NCBI GenBank assembly: GCA_903834975.1
Contig: CAILKX010000024.1
Coordinates: 1 to 58,391 of the forward strand
DNA from: an uncultured Curvibacter sp.
GTDB taxonomy: Bacteria; Pseudomonadota; Gammaproteobacteria; Burkholderiales; Burkholderiaceae_C
Length of the DNA stretch: 58,391 nt
Reading direction: 5' to 3'
The position numbers were made by a program, and so were the translations under genes. Numbering within the stretch: the first letter of the stretch is position 1; each line of letters begins with the position of its first letter. This document shows positions 19,409-34,940 of this stretch, piece after piece. The notes beneath the pieces were generated by a model, which saw nothing but the letters and a program-made list of their open reading frames with translations, searched no databases and had not been told where the DNA came from.

Positions 19409-20290
19409 ATGACTGAGGATGTCAAAAGCGCAGAGACAGCCGGCAGCTTGCTCCGAGCGGCCCGACTGGCCTCTGGGGTGCATATCTCCGTCTTGGCGAT
19501 GCGACTCAAAGTACCCGTCAGCAAAATTGAAGGTTTGGAAAACAACCAGTGGGATCTGTTCGCTGATCTTGTTTTTGCCCGGACTCTGGCCATCAGTACC
19601 TGCAAACAACTGCGCATTGACCCCGCACCCGTTTTGGCTTTGCTGCCCAAGGCCGCCCCTCCTCGGCTGAATGTTGAAGAAACGGGTTTAAACCAACGTT
19701 TTCTAAACGCGACAATCAAGCGGGATCGGCCTTGGTGGTTGGTGTTCAAAACCCCCTTGGGCTTGGCGGTGCCGCTCCTAGTCATCGCGGCCTTGGTGCT
19801 TTATTTCTGGGGGACGTGGTTTCCCAGCCAACCCGCTTCTGAAGAACCGGCGATGCCGCCCGATAGCCCCTTGCAAATTGAAGCACCTAAAGAGGCGGGC
19901 GGACAAGACGCCGCGCCGCCATCCGCTGCACCGGAATCCGCTGCACCGAAATCCGCATCACCTACTTCCCCACCCTCGTCCACGGAGGTTGCACCTCAGG
20001 GGTCGCCCGTCAAACCCCCTCCACCTTCACCTCTTTTAGCCACAGCCAATTCGGCTGCGGTCGGTTTTACCGCCACGGCGACGAGTTGGGTTCAAGTCAG
20101 TGACGCCACAGGCAAGGTGGTCTTTTCAAAAACGCTGCAGGCCGGGGAGAGTGCCGATGCCCAAGGCCAAGCCCCCCTCAAGGTGGTGTTGGGAAATGCA
20201 GGGGGAACGCATGTTTTGGTTAAAAACCAGACTTTCGATACCCAACCTTTTGTGGTCAACAACGTCGCCCGTTTTGAGGTTCAGCCATGA
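19409..20290 (+). CDS. RodZ-like helix-turn-helix / DUF4115 membrane protein
   Basis: [36 protein letters not shown]; single [19 protein letters not shown]-terminal [22 protein letters not shown]. Confidence 0.85.
   Translation: MTEDVKSAETAGSLLRAARLASGVHISVLAMRLKVPVSKIEGLENNQWDLFADLVFARTLAISTCKQLRIDPAPVLALLPKAAPPRLNVEETGLNQRFLNATIKRDRPWWLVFKTPLGLAVPLLVIAALVLYFWGTWFPSQPASEEPAMPPDSPLQIEAPKEAGGQDAAPPSAAPESAAPKSASPTSPPSSTEVAPQGSPVKPPPPSPLLATANSAAVGFTATATSWVQVSDATGKVVFSKTLQAGESADAQGQAPLKVVLGNAGGTHVLVKNQTFDTQPFVVNNVARFEVQP
19922..19966 (+). repeat. In-frame 15-bp tandem repeat in the rodZ-like gene
   Basis: TCCGCTGCACCGGAA/TCCGCTGCACCGAAA/TCCGCATCACCTACT encoding [15 protein letters not shown]. 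Confidence 0.85.
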
Positions 20291-21567
20291 CGGATCAAGC
20301 CCCCTCCGAATTGTTGTCGTCTTCTCCCGTGGCGATCCCCCAGCCGGCCCGAAGTCAAACCCTTCAAGCCCGCGTTGTTTGGGGCGATCAAATCGTGACC
20401 GTGGGCGGTAACGCGCCGGTGCGCGTTCAGTCCATGACCAACACCGACACCGTCGACGTGATTGGCACGGCCATCCAAGTGAAAGAACTGGCGCTGGCTG
20501 GCTCGGAAATGGTGCGCCTGACGGTCAACACCCTGGAGGCGGCACAAGCGGTCCCGCACATCCGTGATCAGCTCGACAAAATGGGCATTTCGGTCCCTTT
20601 GATCGGCGACTTCCATTACAACGGCCACCGCTTGCTGACGGAAGTGCCGGCCTGTGCGCAGGCCTTGTCCAAATACCGCATCAATCCCGGCAATGTGGGC
20701 AAGGGCGACAAACACGATGTCCAATTCGGCCAGATGATTGAGGCGGCTTTGCGCTTCGATAAACCGGTGCGGATCGGCGTCAACTGGGGCAGCTTGGATC
20801 AGGAGCTGTTGGCTGATTTGATGGATCAAAACAGCCAGCGGGCCCAACCTTGGGAGGCAAGGCAAGTCATGTACGAAGCCTTGATGGCTTCGGCCTTGCA
20901 ATCGGCCCAATTGGCCGAAACCATGGGCATGGCGGCGAATCAAATCATTTTGTCTTGCAAAGTCAGCGGCGTACAAGACCTGATCGCGGTCTACCAAGCC
21001 CTGTCAAAACGCTGTCATTACCCCTTGCATTTGGGATTGACAGAGGCCGGCATGGGCACCAAGGGCACCGTGGCTTCCAGCACCGCATTGGGCATTTTGT
21101 TGCAGCAAGGCATCGGCGACACCATCCGCGTGTCATTGACGCCGCAGCCCGGCGAATCGCGTACCCAAGAGGTGGTGATTGCCAACGAAATTTTGCAGTC
21201 TCTGGGTCTGCGCGTGTTTGTGCCCAGCGTCACGGCCTGCCCCGGTTGCGGCCGAACCACCAGCACCACTTTCCAAGAGTTGGCCAAGCAAATTGACGAC
21301 CATTTGCGGGCTCAAATGCCAGTCTGGCGCGTGAAGTACCCCGGCGTTGAGAACTTGAAACTGGCGGTGATGGGGTGCATCGTGAACGGCCCCGGAGAGA
21401 GCAAACACGCCGACATCGGTATCAGCTTGCCAGGCACGGGTGAAGCGCCTGCCGCGCCGGTCTTCATTGACGGCGAAAAAGCCCTGACCTTGCGCGGCGA
21501 GAACATCGCCCAAGAATTCCACCAAATTGTGGAAACTTACATTCAAAAACGGTTTGCCCCAGCCTGA
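20287..21567 (+). CDS. ispG: 4-hydroxy-3-methylbut-2-en-1-yl diphosphate synthase
   Basis: [52 protein letters not shown]. Confidence 0.97.
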   Translation: MTDQAPSELLSSSPVAIPQPARSQTLQARVVWGDQIVTVGGNAPVRVQSMTNTDTVDVIGTAIQVKELALAGSEMVRLTVNTLEAAQAVPHIRDQLDKMGISVPLIGDFHYNGHRLLTEVPACAQALSKYRINPGNVGKGDKHDVQFGQMIEAALRFDKPVRIGVNWGSLDQELLADLMDQNSQRAQPWEARQVMYEALMASALQSAQLAETMGMAANQIILSCKVSGVQDLIAVYQALSKRCHYPLHLGLTEAGMGTKGTVASSTALGILLQQGIGDTIRVSLTPQPGESRTQEVVIANEILQSLGLRVFVPSVTACPGCGRTTSTTFQELAKQIDDHLRAQMPVWRVKYPGVENLKLAVMGCIVNGPGESKHADIGISLPGTGEAPAAPVFIDGEKALTLRGENIAQEFHQIVETYIQKRFAPA

Positions 21568-21598
21568 TTGGCTTTGGGCATTCGTTTTTCCCTGAGAT

Positions 21599-22909
21599 AT
21601 GACCGAAAAGAAATTTGAGAAGTTGACAGCCGTTAAAGGCATGAACGACATTTTGCCGCCCGAATCTGCCCGCTGGGAGTGGTTGGAGGAGAAGGTGCGG
21701 GGGTTGATGGCCCGTTATGCCTACCGCAACATTCGCACCCCCATCGTTGAACACACGCCCTTGTTTGTGCGCGGATTGGGCGAGGTGACGGATGTGGTTG
21801 AAAAGGAGATGTACTCTTTTGAAGACCGTTTGAATGGCGAAGCTCTCACTTTGCGCCCTGAAAACACCGCCGGCGTCGTCCGCGCGGTGGCCGAGCACTC
21901 GATGCTTTACGACGGCGGCAAGCGGCTTTATTACATGGGCCCGATGTTCCGTCATGAGCGGCCTCAACGTGGACGTTACCGGCAGTTTCACCAAATTGGC
22001 GCCGAAGCCTTGGGTTTTCCGGGCCCCGAAGTCGATGCAGAACTGATCTTGCTGGCCCATCACCTGTGGCAAGCGTTGGCGCTAAAGGACGTGAGGCTGG
22101 AGCTGAACAGCTTGGGGCAGCCGCCCGAGCGCCAGGCACACCGCGTCGCCTTGATTGCTTACCTAGAAGCCCATGCCGATCAGCTCGATGAGGATGCCAA
22201 ACGACGCCTTCACAGCAACCCGCTGCGCATTTTGGACACCAAGAACCCCGCCATGAAAGCCTTGGTGGCGGGTGCGCCGCGTTTGTTGGATTACTTGGGC
22301 GAAGCTTCATTGGCGCATTTAAATGCATTAAGGGCTATTTTGGATGCCAATGGCGTTACTTACACCATCAACCCCCGCTTGGTGCGTGGCCTGGACTACT
22401 ACAACCTGACCGTTTTTGAATTCATCACCGACAGTTTGGGGTCGCAAGGCACCCTTTGCGCGGGCGGTCGTTACGACGACTTGATTGCCCAAATTGGTGG
22501 CAAGGCAGCACCGGCAGTGGGCTGGGCCTTTGGCGTCGAGCGCGTGCTCGAGTTGCTCAAAGAGCAGGCGTCCATCCCGGAGCCCTTGCCATGGGTCTAT
22601 GCCATCGTGCCCGATGCGCAGGCCATGCCCCAAGTCATGCGCGCCCTGAATGAGGTTCGTCGCGCCGGTGTTTCGGTCCAAATGCACGCGGGATCGGCAG
22701 ACGCCTGGGGCAGCATGAAGTCACAATTCAAGAAAGCCGATGCCAGCGGAGCCCAGTGGGCACTGATTTTTGGAGCCGATGAAATGGCCCGCGGTGAGCT
22801 CACCCTTAAAGCGCTGCGTGACGGTGTCGGCGCACAAAGCACCTTGCCTTTGACCAGTTTGGCGGCTTGGGCCAGTGGGTTGAGTCCTGCAGCGGCCAGT
22901 CCTGCGTGA
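21599..22909 (+). CDS. hisS: Histidyl-tRNA synthetase
   Basis: [42 protein letters not shown]. Confidence 0.97.
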   Translation: MTEKKFEKLTAVKGMNDILPPESARWEWLEEKVRGLMARYAYRNIRTPIVEHTPLFVRGLGEVTDVVEKEMYSFEDRLNGEALTLRPENTAGVVRAVAEHSMLYDGGKRLYYMGPMFRHERPQRGRYRQFHQIGAEALGFPGPEVDAELILLAHHLWQALALKDVRLELNSLGQPPERQAHRVALIAYLEAHADQLDEDAKRRLHSNPLRILDTKNPAMKALVAGAPRLLDYLGEASLAHLNALRAILDANGVTYTINPRLVRGLDYYNLTVFEFITDSLGSQGTLCAGGRYDDLIAQIGGKAAPAVGWAFGVERVLELLKEQASIPEPLPWVYAIVPDAQAMPQVMRALNEVRRAGVSVQMHAGSADAWGSMKSQFKKADASGAQWALIFGADEMARGELTLKALRDGVGAQSTLPLTSLAAWASGLSPAAASPA

Positions 22910-22975
22910 ACCTTGGCCTGAACCTCGACAGGGCATCAGTCAACCTACAATCAACCCAAATCATCACGGAATCCC

Positions 22976-23635
22976 ATGGCGCATCTCGACCTCGAAGAAC
23001 AAGAACAGCTCGACCAGCTAAAGCATTTTTGGAAACAATACGGCAACGCCATCTCTTGGGTGGTGACGGCTGCTTTGGTGTTGGTCGCCGGCTGGAATGC
23101 TTATCAGTACTGGCAAAACAAGCAAGCGGTTCAAGCATCCGCCTTGTTTGATCAATTGGATCAAGCCAGCCAGGCCAAAGACGTGGCCAAAACCAGCCGC
23201 ATGGCGCTGGATTTGAATGGCCAATTTGGTTCGACCGCCTACGCTACCCAAGCCCAATTATTGGCCGCCGAAGTCTTGGTGGACAAAGGCGATTTGTCTG
23301 CCGCCACCACCGCTTTGCAATCCTTGGTCGAACACAGTTCAGACAAGGGCCTTCAATCGGTCGCTCGTTTGCGTTTGGCCTCCTTGCAGGCAGAAAGCAA
23401 GGCCTTTGACGTCGCTTTGAACACGCTCCAAGCCAGTTTCCCCAAAGAATTCGAAGCCTTGGCGGCCGACCGCCGTGGCGATTTGTGGATGTTGCAAAAC
23501 AAGCCCGATCAAGCGCAAGCGGAATACCAAAAAGCCTACGACGGCTTGACCGAACGTTCTGAGTTGCGTCGCTTGGTCGAGGTCAAACTCAATGCCTTGG
23601 GTGTCAAGACGGCACCCGCAGGAGCTGCCTCTTGA
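22976..23635 (+). CDS. YfgM-like TPR ancillary SecYEG translocon subunit
   Basis: HLDLEEQEQLDQLKHFWKQYGNAISWVVTAALVLVAGW; position between hisS and bamB. Confidence 0.88.
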   Translation: MAHLDLEEQEQLDQLKHFWKQYGNAISWVVTAALVLVAGWNAYQYWQNKQAVQASALFDQLDQASQAKDVAKTSRMALDLNGQFGSTAYATQAQLLAAEVLVDKGDLSAATTALQSLVEHSSDKGLQSVARLRLASLQAESKAFDVALNTLQASFPKEFEALAADRRGDLWMLQNKPDQAQAEYQKAYDGLTERSELRRLVEVKLNALGVKTAPAGAAS

Positions 23636-24798
23636 ATCGATCCACTTTCCGGTTGGCCAGCCTTGCTGGTGGCCTTTTAACCGCCCTTGTTGCCACCGTT
23701 TTCTTGGCCCTTTCGGCCTGCAGCACCGACAACGCGCCCAAGCCGTCGCCATTGCAAACGCTGACGCCCGCCTTTGAGGTCAAACCGACTTGGACGGTCC
23801 CCGTGGGCGAGGTGGGCTTTCCTCTGGTGGTGCCAACGACCAGCAACACATTGGCGGTGGCCAATAACAAAGGGCAAATCGATCTTTTGGCCTTGAACAA
23901 CGGCAAGGCCTTGCTGCGCGCTGATGTGGCCAAACACCTGACCGCCGGGGTGGGCTTGGGCGTGGCACAAAACCAAGCTGGCGAAACCCGTTTGGCCGTG
24001 CTCAATGACGCCAATCAACTGGTTGTTTTGGAGGGTGAGCGCGAAATTTGGCGCAAAACCTTGCCAGCCACCACCTACACGCCCCCCTTGGTCGCAGGCG
24101 GTCGGGTCTTCATTTTGACGGGCGAACGCACCGTCATGGCCTTTGATGGTCAAAAAGGCTTTCAGCTCTGGGCCCAGCAACGCCCCAGCGAGGCCCTGAC
24201 CTTGAAATTGCCCGGGGTCTTGATGGCCGTGGGCGACACTTTGGTGGTCGGTTTTTCAGGGCGTTTGGTCGGCTTGAACCCGGACAACGGGAGTGCCCGC
24301 TGGGAAGCGCCGATTGGCACCCCGCGGGGAGTGAACGACGTCGAGCGATTGGTTGACTTGGTGGGTCAGGTTTCCCGTCAACCCGACACACTGTGTGCGC
24401 GTGCCTATTCTTCAGCGGTCGGCTGTGTCAACGTGACCAATGGCCGCACGACCTGGAGCCATGCGGCCAACGGATTCACCGGGTTGGCGGGGGACGCCAA
24501 TGCCGTTTATGGCACCGAGTCCGATGGCAAAGTGGTGGCTTGGCGTCGCGGCGACGGCGAAGCCCTTTGGACCTCTGACCAGTTCAAATACCGCCAATTA
24601 ACGGCGCCAGTCCTGCTCGGTCAGGCGGTGGTCTTTGGTGACGCGGAAGGCTATTTGCACTTCTTGGCCAGCGACGATGGTCGGACACTCAGCCGATTGA
24701 GCACCGATGGCTCGGGTTTTGCAGCCCCGCCCGTGGTTCAAGGACAAACTTTGGTGGTGGTGACCCGCAAGGGCAATGTGATGGCGTTTTCAATCTAA
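23632..24798 (+). CDS. bamB: Outer membrane assembly lipoprotein BamB
   Basis: Lipobox LALSAC; PQQ-like beta-propeller repeats; ATGA-type overlaps with neighbours. Confidence 0.92.
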   Translation: MNRSTFRLASLAGGLLTALVATVFLALSACSTDNAPKPSPLQTLTPAFEVKPTWTVPVGEVGFPLVVPTTSNTLAVANNKGQIDLLALNNGKALLRADVAKHLTAGVGLGVAQNQAGETRLAVLNDANQLVVLEGEREIWRKTLPATTYTPPLVAGGRVFILTGERTVMAFDGQKGFQLWAQQRPSEALTLKLPGVLMAVGDTLVVGFSGRLVGLNPDNGSARWEAPIGTPRGVNDVERLVDLVGQVSRQPDTLCARAYSSAVGCVNVTNGRTTWSHAANGFTGLAGDANAVYGTESDGKVVAWRRGDGEALWTSDQFKYRQLTAPVLLGQAVVFGDAEGYLHFLASDDGRTLSRLSTDGSGFAAPPVVQGQTLVVVTRKGNVMAFSI

Positions 24799-26135
24799 TG
24801 AAACCCGTTATTGCCCTGGTTGGCCGACCCAATGTCGGCAAATCCACCTTGTTCAACCGCCTGACCAAATCACGCGATGCGATTGTGGCTGACTTCGCCG
24901 GTCTGACGCGCGACCGCCACTATGGCAACGGCAAGCAAGGTCGCTACGAATACATCGTCATCGATACAGGCGGCTTTGAGCCGGACGCCAGCAGCGGTAT
25001 TTACAAAGAAATGGCCAAGCAAACCCAGCAGGCGGTGGCCGAAGCGGACGTGGTGGTGTTTGTGGTCGACGCCCGCGCTGGCTTGTCGGGCCAAGACCAC
25101 GACATCGCCAACTACCTGCGTCGCTTGGGTAAACCCACCTTGCTGGTCGCCAACAAGGCCGAGGGCATGGTGGAAGGCGTTCAACTCAGCGAGTTTTACG
25201 AACTCGGTTTGGGGGATGTGACGCCGGTTTCAGCGGCCCACGGCCAAGGCATTCGAAGCTTGGTCGAGCTGGCCTTGGATCCCTTGAACTTGCCTGAAGA
25301 CGACGAGGTGGTTGAAGACAATTCAGCGATTAAATTGGCCGTGGCAGGGCGCCCGAACGTGGGTAAATCCACCTTGATCAACACCTGGTTGGGCGAAGAG
25401 CGCTTGGTCGCTTTTGACATGCCCGGCACCACCCGCGACGCCATCAGTGTGCCCTTTGAGCGCAATGGACAGCGCTTCGAGCTGATTGACACGGCGGGTC
25501 TGCGCCGCAAGGGCAAGGTGTTCGAGGCCATTGAAAAATTCTCGGTGGTCAAAACCCTGCAAGCCATTGAATCGGCCAATGTGGTGCTGCTACTGCTGGA
25601 TGCCACCCAAGGCATCACCGACCAAGACGCCCACATTGCGGGCTACATTTTGGAAAGTGGCCGTGCCGTGGTGATTGCGATCAACAAATGGGACGCGGTC
25701 GACGATTACCAGCGCCAATTGGTCGAGCGCGCCATCGAAACCCGTTTGTCATTCTTGAAGTTCGCGTCGGTCCATTTCATTTCCGCCAAAAAACGCCAAG
25801 GATTGGGCCCACTCTGGACGTCGATTGCCGAAGCCCATCGCTCGGCGACGGTCAAAATGTCCACCCCCATCTTGACGCGCTTGCTCCTCGAAGCGGTTCA
25901 ATTCCAAACCCCCAAGAAAACAGGCATGTACCGTCCCAAGCTGCGCTATGCCCACCAAGGCGGCATGAACCCGCCATTGATCGTGGTTCATGGCAATTCT
26001 TTGGAGCATGTCACCGAGGCTTACAAACGCTTTTTGGAAGGCCGCTTCCGCAAAGAGTTCAAACTGGTGGGCACGCCTTTGCGCATTGAAATGAAGACTT
26101 CTGAGAACCCTTTCGCTGACAGGGAGTCTCGTTGA
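24798..26135 (+). CDS. der: GTPase Der (EngA)
   Basis: Two G domains: [14 protein letters not shown] and [16 protein letters not shown]. Confidence 0.97.
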   Translation: MKPVIALVGRPNVGKSTLFNRLTKSRDAIVADFAGLTRDRHYGNGKQGRYEYIVIDTGGFEPDASSGIYKEMAKQTQQAVAEADVVVFVVDARAGLSGQDHDIANYLRRLGKPTLLVANKAEGMVEGVQLSEFYELGLGDVTPVSAAHGQGIRSLVELALDPLNLPEDDEVVEDNSAIKLAVAGRPNVGKSTLINTWLGEERLVAFDMPGTTRDAISVPFERNGQRFELIDTAGLRRKGKVFEAIEKFSVVKTLQAIESANVVLLLLDATQGITDQDAHIAGYILESGRAVVIAINKWDAVDDYQRQLVERAIETRLSFLKFASVHFISAKKRQGLGPLWTSIAEAHRSATVKMSTPILTRLLLEAVQFQTPKKTGMYRPKLRYAHQGGMNPPLIVVHGNSLEHVTEAYKRFLEGRFRKEFKLVGTPLRIEMKTSENPFADRESR

Positions 26136-26170
26136 ACAGCGCCTTTGAGGCGTTTCTATGTGTTATGTTC

Positions 26171-26199
26171 TTGACTTATTCACTTAGAATTTCTTTATT
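26171..26199 (+). promoter_or_regulatory. Sigma70-type promoter for hfq
   Basis: TTGACT (26171-26176), 17-nt spacer, TTTATT (26194-26199). Confidence 0.5.
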
Positions 26200-26217
26200 T
26201 AGAACACGGAGAATATC

Positions 26218-26466
26218 GTGAGCAACAAAGGTCAACTTCTGCAGGACCCCTTCTTAAACGCACTGCGCCGTGAGCATGTCCCGGTCTCTATCTACTTGGT
26301 CAACGGCATCAAGCTGCAAGGTCAAATTGAGTCATTCGACCAGTACGTGGTGTTGCTGCGCAACACGGTGACGCAAATGGTCTACAAGCACGCCATTTCA
26401 ACCATCGTGCCCGGCCGAGCCGTCAACTTCTCTGCCGGCGATGCGGCCGAAACCGAAACCCCTTGA
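26218..26466 (+). CDS. hfq: RNA chaperone Hfq
   Basis: [57 protein letters not shown] start. Confidence 0.97.
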   Translation: MSNKGQLLQDPFLNALRREHVPVSIYLVNGIKLQGQIESFDQYVVLLRNTVTQMVYKHAISTIVPGRAVNFSAGDAAETETP

Positions 26467-27671
26467 TTGCTGACGAACCCCCCAAAACCAACCGTGTTTT
26501 GTTGGTGGGCGTTGATCTGGGGCTGCCGCACTTTGACGCCGAGTTGGCCGAGTTGGGGCAACTCGCCCTGACCGCCGGTTTGAACCCGGTGCATCGCCTG
26601 ACTTGCAAGCGCAAAGCGCCCGATGCGGCCTTGTTCGTCGGCAGCGGCAAAGCCGATGAAATCAAGTTTTTGGCTGAGCAATACGAAGCCGCTGAAGTCT
26701 TGTTTGATCAGTCCTTGAGTCCGGCCCAGCAACGCAATTTAGAGCGACATTTGGGCCTGCCGGTGAACGACCGGACTTTGTTGATTCTGGAGATTTTTGC
26801 CCAACGTGCCCGGAGTTTTGAGGGCAAGTTGCAAGTGGAATTGGCCCGCCTGCAATACCTCAGTACCCGCTTGGTCAGGCGATGGTCCCACTTGGAGCGA
26901 CAACGCGGGGGCATTGGCGCTCGCGGTGGCCCCGGCGAAACCCAAATTGAGTTGGACCGTCGCATGATCAACGAGTCCATCAAGCGCACCAAAGAACGTT
27001 TAAGCAAGGTGAAACGCCAACGCGGCACCCAGCGGCGTCAGCGAGAACGGCGTGAGACCTTCAATATTTCTTTGGTGGGTTACACCAACGCGGGCAAGTC
27101 GAGCTTGTTCAATGCCTTGGTCAAAGCCCGCACCTACGCGGCCGACCAGCTGTTCGCCACCCTAGACACCACCACCCGCCAGTTGTATTTGGGTGAGGCC
27201 GGGCGCACCGTCTCGTTGTCGGACACCGTGGGTTTTATTCGCGACCTGCCGCACGGCTTGGTCGAGGCCTTTGAGGCCACCTTGCAAGAGTCCATAGAAG
27301 CCGACTTGTTGCTGCACGTGGTCGACGCCGCCAACCCCGATTACCCGGAGCAAATGGCCCAAGTGCAAAAAGTTTTGGCCGACATCGGGGCCGATCAAGT
27401 CCCCCAGATTTTGGTCTTCAACAAGTTGGACGCGGTGCCTACCGAGTCGCGTCCTCTCAAAAGGGTTGACACCCTCGAAATGGCGGGCCACCAAATTCCC
27501 CGCCTCTTTGTCAGCGCCCGCGACGGAGACGGTTTACCCGCCTTGCGCTCGGCTTTGGCTGCGCGGGTTCAGTCGGCGGTACCCCACTTGACGGCCGATG
27601 AACAAGCGCTCGCCCGTTTTGGGCACAATCTAGGGCAGCATGAAAATGAGCTGAAAGAGCCATCCGAATGA
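26463..27671 (+). CDS. hflX: GTPase HflX
   Basis: [39 protein letters not shown] start overlapping hfq stop. Confidence 0.95.
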   Translation: MIADEPPKTNRVLLVGVDLGLPHFDAELAELGQLALTAGLNPVHRLTCKRKAPDAALFVGSGKADEIKFLAEQYEAAEVLFDQSLSPAQQRNLERHLGLPVNDRTLLILEIFAQRARSFEGKLQVELARLQYLSTRLVRRWSHLERQRGGIGARGGPGETQIELDRRMINESIKRTKERLSKVKRQRGTQRRQRERRETFNISLVGYTNAGKSSLFNALVKARTYAADQLFATLDTTTRQLYLGEAGRTVSLSDTVGFIRDLPHGLVEAFEATLQESIEADLLLHVVDAANPDYPEQMAQVQKVLADIGADQVPQILVFNKLDAVPTESRPLKRVDTLEMAGHQIPRLFVSARDGDGLPALRSALAARVQSAVPHLTADEQALARFGHNLGQHENELKEPSE

Positions 27672-29092
27672 ATTTTTCAAATTTCTCAACGAAATGGGGC
27701 GTTCAAGCCCAACGCGCTCAACGCGCCCTGCGTTCTCTGAGCGTGGCTCGCGCATGGGGCCGGGTTTTCAACCAAGGCCAGCAACCGCCTGACTTGGAAG
27801 AAATCTGGCGGGACTTGAACCGCAAGTGGGGTCAATGGTTTGGCGGTAAAGGCACGGGCAACGCATCCGGGGCCTCTGATTCTCCCCAAGGTCCAGGCCC
27901 CAACGGGGGCGGTGGAAAAGGGGGTGGACAAGGGGGGGGCCAAAGTGGTGGCCCTGGTAGTCCGTTTGGCTCGCCCGGCAAGCGGGGTCCTTTGCAAGGC
28001 GCTGTCCTGGCCGTGTTGCTGGTCGCGGTGTTGATTTGGTTGGGCACGGGCTTCTTCATTGTGCAAGAAGGCCAACAAGCGGTCATCACCCAATTCGGAC
28101 GCTACAAAGAAACCGTCGGAGCGGGCTTCAATTGGCGTTTGCCTTATCCCATTCAACGCCATGAACTCGTCTTTGTGACCCAGGTTCGTTCGGTCGATGT
28201 GGGGCATGACACCATCATCAAGGCCACGGGCCTGCGTGACTCGGCCATGCTCACGCAGGACGAGAACATTGTGGAAATCAAGTTTGCGGTTCAATACCGT
28301 TTGAACGATGCTCGGGCTTGGTTGTTCGAAAGCCGTAACCCCAGCGAAGCCGTCGTGCAAGCCGCTGAGACCGCCGTGCGCGAAGTGGTCGGCAAGATGC
28401 GCATGGACTCGGCTTTGGCAGAAGAGCGCGATCAAATTGCCCCGCGCATCCGTGCCTTGATGCAAACCATCTTGGACCGCTACAAAGTCGGTGTTGAAAT
28501 CGTCGGTATCAATTTACAACAAGGCGGTGTTCGCCCCCCTGAGCCCGTGCAAGCCGCCTTTGACGATGTGCTGAAGGCCGGCCAAGAGCGTGAACGCACC
28601 AAGAATGAAGCCGAAGCCTACGCCAATGATGTGGTGCCCCGTGCTGTCGGTTCGGCCTCGCGTTTGAAGCAAGAAGCCGATGCCTACAAGGCGCGCATTG
28701 TGGCGCAGGCCACGGGGGACGCCGACCGTTTTAAATCGGTGCTCACCGAATACCAAAAAGCCCCACAAGTGACGCGGGACCGCATGTACACCGACACCAT
28801 GCAGCAAATCTACTCCAATGTCGGCAAGGTCTTGGTGGATTCACGTCAAGGCAGCAACTTGCTTTATTTGCCTTTGGACAAATTGATGGCCGCCTCGGCG
28901 GCCGCCAATTCAGCGAACAATGCGGCGAATAATTCAGCCAATGCATCGGCATCGAATACCGCCACGTCCACTGGCAATGATGCGCCAGTGGGCTCTGCCA
29001 ACAACGCCTCGAACAACGGTTCCGCCAATGCGCCCCCCTTGGATATCCGCAGCCGCGACCTGAGTCGCAGCCGAGACCGAGACGGTCGTTGA
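27668..29092 (+). CDS. hflK: FtsH protease modulator HflK
   Basis: Gly-rich N-terminus, single TM, SPFH/band 7 domain. Confidence 0.94.
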   Translation: MNFSNFSTKWGVQAQRAQRALRSLSVARAWGRVFNQGQQPPDLEEIWRDLNRKWGQWFGGKGTGNASGASDSPQGPGPNGGGGKGGGQGGGQSGGPGSPFGSPGKRGPLQGAVLAVLLVAVLIWLGTGFFIVQEGQQAVITQFGRYKETVGAGFNWRLPYPIQRHELVFVTQVRSVDVGHDTIIKATGLRDSAMLTQDENIVEIKFAVQYRLNDARAWLFESRNPSEAVVQAAETAVREVVGKMRMDSALAEERDQIAPRIRALMQTILDRYKVGVEIVGINLQQGGVRPPEPVQAAFDDVLKAGQERERTKNEAEAYANDVVPRAVGSASRLKQEADAYKARIVAQATGDADRFKSVLTEYQKAPQVTRDRMYTDTMQQIYSNVGKVLVDSRQGSNLLYLPLDKLMAASAAANSANNAANNSANASASNTATSTGNDAPVGSANNASNNGSANAPPLDIRSRDLSRSRDRDGR

Positions 29093-29115
29093 TCGAATAG
29101 CTTAGGAGTTCTTTC

Positions 29116-30030
29116 GTGAACAAAATTGGTTTTGTGGTTTCTTCGGTGCTGGTGGTCGTGGTGCTGCTCAGTTCCATGTTGTTCGTGGTCGACCAGCGCC
29201 AATTTGGTGTGGTTTTTTCCTTGGGTCAAATCAAGGAGGTGATCACTGAACCCGGGTTGAATTTCAAACTTCCGCCGCCTTTTCAGAATGTTCGCTACGT
29301 CGACAAACGTTTATTGACTTTGGACAGCCCGGACTCGGAATCCATGCTCACAGCAGAAAAGCAGCGGGTGGTGATTGATTGGTATTTGCGTTGGCGCATT
29401 TCCAACCCCAGCCAGTACATCCGCAGCGTGGGCACCGATGAAGCGTCTGGGGCCACTCAGCTCAGCCGGGTGGTGCGCAATGCGTTCCAAGTTGAAATCA
29501 ACAAGCACACCTTGGCGGAGCTGTTGGATACCCGCCGTGAAGAATTAATGGCCGATGTGCTGCACAGCGTTCAAGCGGTTGTGAACGGCGAAAAACCCTG
29601 GGGCATCGACGTGGTCGACGTGCGCATCACCCGGGTCGACTATGTGGAGGCCATCACCGAGTCGGTGTACCGCCGCATGGAAGCCGAGCGCAAACGGGTC
29701 GCCAACGAGCTGCGCTCCACCGGGGCTGCTGAAGGCGAAAAAATTCGCGCCGATGCCGACCGCCAACGCGAAGTGACGATTGCGAACGCTTACCGCGATG
29801 CCCAAAACATCAAGGGCGAAGGCGATGCAGAGGCGGCGCACATCTATGCCCAAGCCTTCGGACGCGACCCACAGTTTGCGCAGTTTTATCGCAATTTGGA
29901 CGCCTACAAATCCACCTTCTCCAAAAAGGGCGACATGATGGTGGTGGATCCCAATTCGAGCGAATTCTTCCGCATCTTCCGCAATGGTGGCGGCAATGGC
30001 GGTCCTGCCTCTGCGCCTGCCCACAAATAA
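29116..30030 (+). CDS. hflC: FtsH protease modulator HflC
   Basis: FVVDQRQFGVVFSLGQIKEV..., GIDVVDVRITRVDY. Confidence 0.95.
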   Translation: MNKIGFVVSSVLVVVVLLSSMLFVVDQRQFGVVFSLGQIKEVITEPGLNFKLPPPFQNVRYVDKRLLTLDSPDSESMLTAEKQRVVIDWYLRWRISNPSQYIRSVGTDEASGATQLSRVVRNAFQVEINKHTLAELLDTRREELMADVLHSVQAVVNGEKPWGIDVVDVRITRVDYVEAITESVYRRMEAERKRVANELRSTGAAEGEKIRADADRQREVTIANAYRDAQNIKGEGDAEAAHIYAQAFGRDPQFAQFYRNLDAYKSTFSKKGDMMVVDPNSSEFFRIFRNGGGNGGPASAPAHK

Positions 30031-30038
30031 AGCTCGCT

Positions 30039-30227
30039 GTGCAAGCCGATGATTTCTGGTATGCGCTGGCCTTGGTCTTGGTGATGGAAGGGCTGCTGCC
30101 CTTCGTGGCGCCGGCGGTTTGGCGAGAAACCTTCACCAAAATTTTGGCCCTTCAAGACGGTCAAATTCGGTTCATTGGCTTGGTGGCTGTGGCGCTCGGC
30201 TTGGGCGCCATTTGGCTGCTGGGCTGA
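30039..30227 (+). CDS. DUF2065 small membrane protein
   Basis: 62 aa; ALALVLVMEGLLPFVAPAVWRETF...LGAIWLL; located between hflC and hisZ. Confidence 0.85.
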   Translation: MQADDFWYALALVLVMEGLLPFVAPAVWRETFTKILALQDGQIRFIGLVAVALGLGAIWLLG

Positions 30228-30266
30228 AGCCTTTAAAATCTTTGTTTTAACCCCTCTCCATTGACC

Positions 30267-34101
<3,835 letters not shown>

Positions 34102-34125
<24 letters not shown>

Positions 34126-34776
34126 TTTCTGAATTTCTGGCCACACATTGGCCAGCATTTGAGGGTGTTCTGAGGCTTTCGGGTGGATGCCATCGGCCTG
34201 AAAATGCGCGGCCGCTTGCGGCACGTCGGCCACGCCTTTCAACAAAAAAGGCACCAAGCCACTGTGCGTGCTTTGTGCCACTTGGACAAAGAGTTTGGCG
34301 AATTGTTCGGTGTAAGGGCGCCCATAGTTGGGCGGCACTTGCATCCCAATCAGCAGCACTTGGGCCCCCGCTTCTTGACCCAGCTTCACCATGGCGCGCA
34401 GATTGTCTTCGGTGGCTTTCAGGGGCAGCCCCCGAAGGGCGTCATTGCCGCCGAGTTCAATGATCAGCAGGGTGGGCGGGTGTTGCGCCAAAACGGCGGG
34501 CAGGCGCGAGCGTCCGCCGGAGGTCGTGTCACCGCTGATGCTGGCGTTGACGACTTCTTCAGTCTGGTGCGCCGCTTGAAGTTTTTGTTCTAGCAATGCC
34601 ACCCAGCCTTGTCCGTGGGCCAAGCCATATTCAGCGCTCAAAGAGTCGCCCAAGACCACGATGCGGGGTGTTTTGTTGGGCGCGCTGGCTGGGCTCGCTG
34701 GGTTGGCTGCATTGGCTGGGCCGGTGCTCAAGGCACAGATCAAAAAAACATTCGCCGCGAAAGCTGCACCACCCAT
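34102..34776 (-). CDS. tesA: SGNH arylesterase / acyl-CoA thioesterase I-like
   Basis: IVVLGDSLSAEYGL, GGNDALRG; signal peptide from ATG 34776; 3' end overlaps metC by 24 bp. Confidence 0.88.
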
Positions 34777-34808
34777 GTAAAACCGATAGAAGCATCGCCC
34801 CGCCGAAC

Positions 34809-34856
34809 AGAGACCCAAGTAGAGACACAAGCAGAGACCCAAGTGCAGGCCCAATC
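34809..34856. repeat. 12-bp tandem repeat (about 4 imperfect units) in the tesA/ybbA intergenic region
   Basis: AGAGACCCAAGT/AGAGACACAAGC/AGAGACCCAAGT/GCAGGCCCAATC. Confidence 0.85.
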
Positions 34857-34906
34857 TCGTTATGATCGACTCGCGTTTTGAGTTGGTTTCTTGACTGCAG
34901 TTCCTA

Positions 34907-34930
34907 TTTCTCATTTCTCATTTCTCATTT
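34907..34930. repeat. Heptanucleotide repeat (TTTCTCA)3 plus partial unit just upstream of the ABC ATPase start
   Basis: TTTCTCATTTCTCATTTCTCATTT read directly. Confidence 0.9.
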
Positions 34931-34940
34931 CACTTTCCCC

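Noticed and set aside
26140-26152. CGCCT-TTG-AGGCG hairpin after der as a terminator
   Set aside because: Short stem and no proper T-tract; retained only as background to the hfq promoter.
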